NCBI GenBank assembly: GCA_014058105.1
Contig: JACGCM010001594.1
Location: 248,001-312,000, forward strand
Origin: Kingdonia uniflora
Lineage: Eukaryota; Streptophyta; Magnoliopsida; Ranunculales; Circaeasteraceae
DNA length: 64,000 nt
Direction: 5' to 3'
The notes beneath the pieces are model-generated. The model made no database searches. It was not told the DNA's origin and saw nothing but the letters and a program-made list of their open reading frames with translations. Position numbers and translations under genes: made by a program. Below, in pieces: positions 56,164 to 64,000 of this stretch. The stretch's first letter is position 1. Every line of letters starts with the position of its first letter.

Positions 56164-59100
56164 ATATCCATAACACTCCTCTGATTCCCAAACTCCCCAG
56201 GAATATATCCAGACAATTGGTTCGAGCTTACGTTTCTACGACAGGAAAAGGAATGTGCACGGTCAAAATGAAGAAAAACCACAACAAGTAATGGGCAAAC
56301 AAACAAGGAAACTCACAGTTTCAGAAGATGCTCCAAGTCACCAAGAGAAAAAGGAATATAACCAGAAATATTGTTTTGTGAAAGATCCATGTGTTAAGAG
56401 AAAAGGAAGGAATATAAACTGAGAGCAACAAATAGCATCCATATACAAAAAAGCTGTCTTAACTGGTGTACTTACAGGGTATCCAAATTGCCAATTCGAG
56501 ACTGCCCAATAGGGATTTGACCTTTAAGATTGTTTGATGATAGATTCCTGCAGAAGTTGGTAAACATATGACCATTTTAACAAGTTTTAACAAATACAGA
56601 CTTCAGAACTTGATGTTTCAATTACCATAGGTATTAAATTTGGTTCAAAGCCATATGACTCTGCAAATTTGGTTACATATACTGAAATAAACATACTGGT
56701 ACATGTTTTTTTAATTCAGAAGAAAAGATAAAGATGAAGAGAACTCAAATCAAAGTCATACAATTTTGGACTTTGGTAAACTAGAGAAAGATGAAACTCA
56801 CAAGTATGTCATACTCTCGAGCTTTTCAAATGCAGGTGGGATAGTTCCATTCAACTTGTTGTCATACACATTGTTACAACAAAAGAAATATGTCTAATGA
56901 ATCTAAATGGGGTCAAAAATTGAAACAAGAAAGAATGGGATGGAAGTTATCTTACAAGCTATTTAAATTTGTGCATGAGCTAAGATTATCTTGAATTGGT
57001 CCTTCAAGCTTGTTGTTAGCAACATTCCTGCAATTCAAGCGAACAAACTGAATTGATTTCCAACCAAAAGAAGTATTTAACTATCAAGTGCAAAAGAGGA
57101 ATGCATCCTCTAGGAATCTAAAGAGGACTTACAGATTAAATAATTTAGTGAGCTTCCCAAGTTTAGATGGAATACTCCTGCTAAGCTGATTATTATTCAG
57201 TTCCCTGTATATTCTCATGTTATCAGAGATTTAAAGTAGATAAAAGAAAATTGATTTCCATCTTAAGATCAAAATGGACTTCTAAAGCAGTAGTATCCAC
57301 GAAGAAGATACTTGACACTCCCATAAATATAGCTCAATTAAACAACTCCAAATAATCTAATTGAATATTTTCAATCAAATCATCATCTTGTAACGGTAAG
57401 TAGAAGCATATAGTTATAGTACTCCTCAGTAACATATTATCAATACAAACATAAGCAATGTATTCATAACAACGAAATAAGCAAGGAAGAGTTTAACTTA
57501 CAGGTTTTTTTAGTGTAAGTCAGATTTCCTAAAATGGCAGGAATGGGTCCACTTGAAAGGTTACAGCCGAGATCTTTGTGTTGAATGAAAAAGTCACAGA
57601 AGGTTCTGAGTGACACATGTCATTTTAAAATGGAAAAATAGTAGTTGATCTACGACTAAAAGAATAGTAAATATACAGTGCTTACAGCACAACAAGTGCC
57701 TGCATCAGTCCAATCACAGATGGGATTTTCCCATTGAGTCAGTTTCCCTCCAGAGATCTTCCACCCACAAAACAATAAAGTAATAATACGGCCACTGGCT
57801 CAATTTTTTTAATAACGATACCTTTCACATAATATAAGAAACATATCCACATACAGTGTAGCTACTTGGAGAAACCCAATGTTAAAGGGTATCACTTCAG
57901 CAAGCAAGTTGTAAGACAAGTCCCTAAAAAGCACAGGAAGAGAAACATAGTAACTTAGTTTGATTCAAGTATTGAGACACATTATACCAAAGTAGTACAC
58001 TTAACGGTATACATACAAGACTTGGAAGCCAGTACAGTTTCCAATATTCTGAGGAATGTTGCCAGTTAGGCTGTTGTTTCTTATGTCACTGCGGCGGGTG
58101 GAAAATACAAAATCAGCCAATGCCAAATATGGATTATTAGACAAGTATATGAGTAGAATATATAGAAGAAAAGAGGCAATAACTTACAAATACAACAATC
58201 TAGTTAGCTGGAACATATCAGGAGAAAGTGTCCCTATCAAGTTGTTCCCTCACAGTCCCCTAAAATATAGAAATCGGGCATTCATTAGCATATAATTTTG
58301 CAAGTAAATTAAAATTACAAGACTAAAAGCATGGATCCTGGTATACTCACAAGTATTGTAGAACTTTGTTCCAGTAAATAAGCCTAGGTATCTCCCCACT
58401 CAGATTATTTTGTGCAAGATCCCTAGAATCATAGGTTGTTTGTTATATCTGAATCTATAATAGAAGAAGGAAAGGAAAATGAAATAAGAGTAGTAAAACT
58501 TACAATATCTTCTTATTTAGAATTTGGTATAAGGTGGATGAAATGGGTCCAATGAGTTGGTTATTTCTCAAAATGTTGAAATATGTTCTTCAGTGAGAGA
58601 CTATCATATGGAGGGGAAGAAGTAAAAAAGATAGAAGTTTTAGCTTACAGTGATTCTAATTGCTTTAACTTAGACACTAAAAACGGAATGTCACCATATA
58701 TCTGATTGAAAAATAAGTCCCTAAGACAAGAAAAAAATCCGATACATGATTAAGTTACCTCCTAGTATCAGAGTTGTGTAAAATAGCAAAATCACTTAGA
58801 GACTTTTCAAAGAAGAGCAATCACCAATTTCATCCGGAATTTGTACTGATAGATGGTTTCCATGAAGGTCGCACAAAAAACAAAAAACAAAAAACAAAAA
58901 ACATAAAACATAAAAGAAAAAACAAAAAAACTATTAACTCAAGGGTTTTACATATCATTTAAAGTAGTAAAAGAAAGTGTTGAATAATAATACATAGAGA
59001 GTATGCTTTTGAAATCTCCAATAGAAGGCAATATATCCCCACCGAGATTCAATCCTGACAGATTACTGATAGACAAAACAACAACACATACACATTAGTC

Positions 59101-59201
59101 TGTTATTTTACGAGCGCAATTAAGAAGGTAAACAAGTACTTACAGAGCAATGATATCGAAGGTGAGATTGTCATAAGTAACTCCTCTCCAAGAATAACAG
59201 T
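56164..59201 (-). pseudogene. ERECTA-family LRR receptor kinase pseudogene (LRR part only)
   Basis: Read leftward, 17 exons of the ERECTA type follow in order, 13 of them 72 bp (one 69 bp) with GTAAGT-type donors: 59201-59144 (DCYSWRGVTYDNLTFDIIAL), 59065-58994, about 58872-58797, 58720-58649, 58575-58504, 58422-58351 (SGEIPRLIYWNKVLQYL), 58259-58188, 58088-58017, 57923-57855, 57757-57686, 57573-57502, 57204-57133, 57027-56956, 56873-56802, 56547-56476 (SRIGNLDTL), 56388-56317, 56235-56164. ERECTA receptors perceive EPF peptides and control stomata and stem growth. Damage: TGA at 58250-58252 and 57739-57741, acceptor AG lost before four exons (58872, 58575, 56873, 56388), a donor lost at 58797, one LRR exon missing between 57502 and 57204, first exon not found, last LRRs, membrane and kinase domains absent. 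Confidence 0.95.
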
Positions 59202-61376
59202 CTGAGGAAAAATCAACCCATACTCATAATTATTCAAGCTGCATTGTCCAAAACTACTTAGCACTCTAAAACCCATACTCATAATTATAAAGGCAGTTTG
59301 CAGATTAGTCCATGGGCAACCAAGTTCTGCTACTCATTTCATACTCAGAAAGTATCATAAAGTGTAAGTCATATGTGAAAACCCAACAATGGTTTCCCAG
59401 AGATGTTGGTTTTCCAAAGATGCCAGTTCCAAAAGATGTCAAAAGTACTACTTGACTTGGAATTATATTTGTTGACTAGTTAAGGAATAAACTCTCATAC
59501 CTCATTCTAACTTTTCACTAGAAGCACAAATAAATAGCCGCAAAGCTGCCATTTTCTTGGATATCTTCCATGTGCAGTAGTTCTAATCAATTCCCTACCC
59601 TGTCGCACCAAAGCGAATATTTTGAGTGAGACGCTTACCTTTTGCATAAAATATGAATCATAGTTAAGAAACAGTAATAGTAGGACGATAAGATAAATAC
59701 ATTAACATGGCTCAATCTCTATGGCCTATGCTCATACAAATAATCTAGCACTTCAAGAATGTGGGAAGGATGGTGCTACTCTTTAGATCATTTACTCATT
59801 AAAGAGGAAACTTGGAATATAAGTACAAGTTTGTAGATACTGTTGACATTGTTTCTAGACCATGGGCTACACAATACATATTGTCAAACTCTGAGCCTAA
59901 TATAATATCTCTAAACTACGAATATGCATATGTAGGAAGATTAAAAAAATTAGGAGAAATAAGTAGCAAATTCAATTTCAAAAAGATTTAAAAAACTTCA
60001 TTGCGGTAGTATCGACATATATATAGACATAAGAACTCAACCTTACCATTTCTGCAAGGGTGTAATTTCTTTTACGGTTATAGTTTTGTTTCTTCTTAGA
60101 TACTGAGTTATACAATAATAAGAGAATATTACCATAAAATAGCTATCACTTTTCACCTCCATATCCGAGTACTTTTCATTGATCCCTGTCTGAGTCTGAT
60201 TCATTTTAATCACCGTACTAGCACCTAGATATCATTTCTCCAAAAGCACTTTGCCCCAGTAATGCATATGTTTTAATGTATCAGTACTAGAGTTCTTAAA
60301 ACATGATCCTAATGCAAGAATCACAAACCTTAAACAAGCAATATCTTAACTATAGCTCACCAACAATATCTGAGAGAAAAACAAGCCCAGACTAATTAAG
60401 AATGTTTTAGACAACCCATTACTTCAGACCATTAATTTAGATGAACATAACCCATGACTTAAAAGAAAGCCCCATACCTATAAATTATGATTTAGAAGAG
60501 AGTCTCGTACCTACAGAACCCATTAATAAGTACAAACATAACATTTGAAGATTCCAAGAGAGCTCCGTACCTTTAAACCCCAATCACACAGGAAAATATT
60601 TATCACAAAATTCATAATTAAAATAAAATTAAGAACTTCAGATAATAGATTTCAATAGGGAACTCACCTTGGAAAATAGGGAAATGGAATATCTTTATTT
60701 GCAGTCAGAAGCCAAATTTACTTTTCTTAGGTAAACGACATACTTTTCAGTAGCTGAATTGGCTCAGTAAAATTACAAGTTGTAAACAACAAAGTGTACG
60801 TTAAAAATGAGGAAAATCCCACCATGTTTTAGATGGATTTCTGTTTTAGCATGCCAGAGGCAGCGTACATCAATGATTCACTGGTTTGAGAAATAGTCAA
60901 CTTGGATTTGTAATATTCCCATAGATAATTGGAGAAAGACGTCCTACTAAAACCCCAAAAAAGTGCCCATGTTTTACTTGCCTAATAATAGGAGATGCTC
61001 ACCCATGCACGCCAGGCCAAGTAATACTAAAACCCATAGTTAATAAGAATAACCCAACAAAATTTCTCTGGCCAGAATCCAAAATTCAATTTTAGAAAAA
61101 CAACCAAACAATAATATATCAGCAAAATCAGATAATGCTAAAACCCTCCAAACTTAATGGTTTCATCATATAATAGACCAAAAAGTCCAAATCTATATCA
61201 CTTCAAAATCAGTTAAGAACACCCAATCTTACTTGATCATCTACAATTCAACATTAAATACTATAACAACAACAACCCAAAATCAAACAAATTCCATAAT
61301 AATAATAATACTTCACAATCAAATCAAACTTAAAATATAGCATACCACTAAAAAAATAGAATAAACAAAAACTTAC
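59202..61376. other. Unassigned DNA upstream of the ERECTA relic
   Basis: The expected first ERECTA exon (signal peptide plus the LLEIKKSF-like segment) is not recognisable. A minus-strand ATG at about 59555 opens MAALRLFICASSEKLE, whose hydrophobic start and ASSE could be a remnant of it, but this is weak. The rest is AT-rich, intron-like sequence. Confidence 0.4.
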
Positions 61377-61415
61377 CCGAGAGTAGCTACCCTTAAAGCA
61401 ACATAACTTCTCCAT
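61377..61415 (-). pseudogene. Possible PP2C-like first exon
   Basis: On the minus strand ATG at 61415 opens MEKLCCFKGSYSR and meets a GTAAGT donor exactly after 13 codons. The M(D/E)KLCCFxxSYS start is what I remember for a group of plant protein phosphatase 2C genes whose first coding exon is this short. It lies after a pyrimidine/GA-rich leader (61690-61770). No second PP2C exon is found in the next 2 kb, so this is at best a fragment. Confidence 0.3.
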
Positions 61416-61689
61416 ATTAACAGCCCTTTTCACTCCAATCTCAATATCAGCATCTATATCTCCACCTCTGTTCCACTAAACTCAAATCGCTTCAAACCCC
61501 AAAAATATTTTTCAAATCCCACAACCTGAAACATAAAAAACATGAAAATCAATCCAAAAAACTATACCCCATCATAGAAAAACATAGAAAATCAATCACC
61601 CATGAATCACATATGAGATGTAATTTGGAAAGAGCTAACCGATCTGTAATTTGTCTCAATTAAATTCCATCGTCTATAGATTGCTTCAT

Positions 61690-61770
61690 ATGTATTCAAA
61701 TTGCATCATCACCCCCCCCCCCTCTCTCTTTCTCCCTCTCTCTCTTTCTCTTTCTCTTGAGCAATTGGAA
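61690..61770. repeat. C11 run and (CT)n/(CTTT)n tract
   Basis: Eleven C (61712-61722) followed by CTCTCTCTTTCTCCC-type DNA. On the minus strand this is a GA-rich tract, typical of plant 5' leaders. Confidence 0.85.
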
Positions 61771-62025
61771 AGAAATCGTTGTGAAATCGTCCTTAAGCTT
61801 AGTTTGAATCCCTAATTTTATTTACTACGACGGTGAAAAGTAAAAAATTTGTAGAGCACGATAAATCTATGTAATTGAAAAGGGTAATTGCGGGGAAGCT
61901 TAAAAAGGAACAAGGAAGACCCGTGAAAAAGCGAGGAGACGCATAGGAAAACGAAGCCAACATAGTCGTTAATTAGCAACATGGTGCCTTGCCGAGTTCA
62001 TGAGTAGTAATTTTTAATTTTTGTT

Positions 62026-62640
62026 TTAGTGGAAGGGCATGACTTTGTAACAATAAAGGCCACTTTCGGTGATGAACGTTGTCTTCTCATGGTCTTTTTC
62101 CAAAAGTAGGATTTGATTATACCCTGAAGAAGCGTCCATCATAGAAAGGAGATCATGGCCTGCCGTGAAATCGAGGATCTGATGAATGTTGGGAAGAGGG
62201 AAACTGTCCTTTGGAGTATGTTTGCTCATATTTGTGAAATCTACGCAAACTTGAACTTTTTCGTTCTTCTTTGGAACAACGACAATGTTGGATATCCAGT
62301 CCAGATATTTGGCTTCTCGAATGAATCCCACTTTGATCAATTTCTCAATCTCGGTGTTAACTTCATCTCAAAGATGAGGTGAAAGTCCTTGCTGCCTCTC
62401 TTTGACCCCTGTGGCATTGATATTGATGGCTAACTTGTAACAAGCCATAGCCGGGTCGACTCTGGGCATTTCGTCGAAAGATCATGTAAAAATGTCTCGA
62501 TTGAGTTGTAAGAACTGAATGAGAGCATCTTTCTCATACTGGACCAACTTGGTTCTGATGAACGTACCTCTGCTAGGTCCATCAATGTTGACATATTCTG
62601 CGGGCTCCTTTGTAGGTGATTGATCGTCGAGGTGATCAAT
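62026..62640 (-). pseudogene. Ty3/gypsy reverse transcriptase, N-terminal half
   Basis: The frame 62340-62026 reads VGFIREAKYLDWISNIVVVP, KVQVCVDFTNMSKHTPKDSF, PLPNIHQILDFTAGHDLLSM, DASSGYNQILL and ESGLYCYKVMPF, then a stop. These are RT blocks up to the fingers/palm; the YXDD catalytic motif is beyond the cut. Just upstream (62639-62350) LVQYEKDALIQFLQLNRDIF and AMACYKLAINI-type text fits the usual RT entry. Confidence 0.92.
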
Positions 62641-62721
62641 TTTCTAAAATTGCTATGCGGCCAATTTTTCTGAAGTATCTAGGATGGTAGATACAGTATT
62701 TTCACAAGCTCGAGAGAGTTT

Positions 62722-63273
62722 CTAACTACCTCTGATCTCGTAAATACCGTTGTCGTGTTTGAATCGGAGTGCTTGATGATAGGTGGAAGCGATTGCTTCC
62801 ATATTGTATATCCAGCAGCGGCCCATAATCCTAAAATAGTAAGATTTGGCATTTATCACATAGAAAATGGCATCAATAGTGGCTGGTTCAATGGTAATAG
62901 GTAAGATAATCCTGCCTATTCGTTCCTCCCTAGAGCCATTGAACCTACTAATGTTTGCATCACTTGGAATGACTTGGTCGGCCAATCCCATCTGGTCGAT
63001 CATACTCTAAAAAAGAATTTCAATACCGCTTCCAGTATCTATCATCAATGTGTGTATGACAAACTGTTTTATCTTGAGCATTATGACTAACGCATCATGA
63101 TGTAGAAATTTAACATGGCTAGCATTGCAATCCTCGAAGGAGATTCTGAGTCGATGATTGTTCGCCTTGGGAAGAAGTTTGGCTTCCTTGTCTTGAGGTG
63201 TAAGATCACAGCATTCTGTGGGACTCCGACGCTTTGATCGGTTGGAATTGGTGATCTGGTTAATTTTGATCAT
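62722..63273 (-). pseudogene. Ty3/gypsy aspartic protease region
   Basis: HTLMIDTGSGIEILF (about 63040) has the DTGS active site. After a stop, the frame continues with FNGSREERIGRIILPITIEP and IMGRCWIYNMEAIASTYHQ, matching the flap and the GR.WI....A..S..H block of Tat/gypsy proteases. Confidence 0.9.
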
Positions 63274-63660
63274 GTTGCTGAGGTGTATATAGTAGAGATA
63301 CTTCTCCTTAGCTTTATCGTTGAACTAAACAACTTTTGAGTTACTTCTTATAGTTGCAATCTTGGTATGACTTCAGGTCGACAATATATTCGAGCATCCG
63401 TCCTTCCTTAAAAATGAGCTCGAGCAACCACTGTAGAGCATATCAATTGTCAGTAGAGTGATAATTTACCTTATGGTGTAGGAAAAGTGGTCGATTCTCA
63501 ATGGGCTCCAGTGGTTGAGAGACGCGGTAGAGCGTGTCTTCCAATGTACTATTTTTGCTGAATAACTGTAGAGTGATTGAATCCCTGATGAGCTTTAAGG
63601 ATGTTGTGATACCTCTCTTGCAATTGAAGGATCTGCTGGACATCAAGGACCGAAACCGCA
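63274..63660 (-). pseudogene. gag C-terminal end
   Basis: The minus frame reads PLFLHHKVNYHSTDN, then YALQWLLELIFKEGRMLEYI, matching the H...GH.T..C..L...I..L...G.L..YV line found at the end of gypsy gag polyproteins of Tat type; the Cys ligands and Gly are altered. Confidence 0.7.
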
Positions 63661-63678
63661 GCGATGTAAGACGTGGTC

Positions 63679-63985
63679 ACCCCCAATACATTCCCGAGGG
63701 TCAGGTCGGTCGACCATTCGTGCCCCTCGAGTCTGCTCGAATGTTGGAAGTTTGAAAATTTTTAAGGTCACCCCCGAGTATTAGTCCGGCCGAGGGGACG
63801 TGATATCTAGGAGAAACCCAGAAATTCACTGGACTTCAAAGGCCTAAGCCACAGTGAAGCAGGATGTGTTTACCCCCAACGCATTCCCGAGGGTCTGGCC
63901 TTTCGACCATTCGTGCCCCTCGAGTTTGCTCGAATGTTGGAAACTTGAAAATTTCAAGGTCGCCCCCAAGTATTAGTTGGGGCGA
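63679..63985. repeat. Two-copy direct repeat, period 192 bp
   Basis: A block of about 112 bp at 63679 recurs at 63871. Both copies hold CATTCCCGAGGGTC, CGACCATTCGTGCCCCTCGA and GCTCGAATGTTGGAA, with a dissimilar spacer between. It probably continues beyond the window. Confidence 0.9.
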
Positions 63986-64000
63986 GGGTGAACATGATAC

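Larger units (their letters stand above)
62026..64000 (-). mobile_element. Third Ty3/gypsy fragment, runs off the window
   Basis: The minus-strand order gag - protease - RT (start) is that of Ty3/gypsy; it is cut at 62026 in the middle of RT, so RT end, RNase H and integrase are missing. To the right it continues beyond the window. Confidence 0.9.

Noticed and set aside
59510..59560. MAALRLFICASSEKLE as first exon of the ERECTA relic
   Set aside because: Only the hydrophobic start and ASSE fit; the LLEIKKSF segment is missing, so it is not called.

Overview
The window is nuclear DNA of a flowering plant, most likely a eudicot. It carries a plant vacuolar ATPase gene with GT-AG introns, an ERECTA-type receptor gene relic built of 72-bp leucine-rich-repeat exons, and dense layers of plant transposons (Mutator-like, Ty1/copia, Ty3/gypsy of Tat type, several MITEs). 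I see no rRNA or tRNA gene, no CRISPR array and nothing bacterial.

Layout. 1-2460: 3' part of a non-autonomous LTR element whose LTR (1734-2460) has TGTAG...CTACA ends. 2470-5580: degenerate minus-strand copia element without recognisable LTRs. 7097-17151: a 10-kb Mutator-like element with long terminal inverted repeats; a broken FAR1-type transposase gene reads inward from the left, and a plant-mobile-domain gene plus an unrecognised intact 187-codon ORF read inward from the right. Its right end lies 460 bp upstream of the start codon of the one clearly intact host gene, V-ATPase subunit d (17612-25228, ten exons adding up to 351 codons plus stop). 25941-32456: an old minus-strand copia element with both LTRs, containing a nested hAT-like MITE (26926-27615) and a palindromic 54-bp repeat array. 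32507-45437: an almost complete minus-strand Ty3/gypsy Tat-type element with paired LTRs, PPT, PBS, gag, protease, RT, RNase H, a second RNase H, integrase, an antisense spliced extra ORF, two minisatellite arrays and a 417-bp tandem duplication inside integrase. 45847-47600: two MITE-like inverted-repeat elements. 48605-56050: a second, truncated Tat-type element, mostly its LTR and a long decayed antisense coiled-coil gene. 56164-59201: minus-strand ERECTA-family pseudogene (17 LRR exons, two in-frame stops, lost splice sites, no kinase), ending where the Tat fragment begins. 62026-64000: a third Ty3/gypsy fragment (RT, protease, gag), running off the window.

How it fits together: one working housekeeping gene sits inside transposon-rich DNA. 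The transposons changed its surroundings (Mutator-like element next to the promoter, MITE in intron 9) and probably helped destroy the ERECTA-like neighbour. The signals most worth following are the two-gene Mutator-like element with its unknown ORF and palindromic TCGACAAT arrays, and the intron-containing antisense genes in the two Tat-type elements. All family calls come from reading motifs by eye; no database search was possible.
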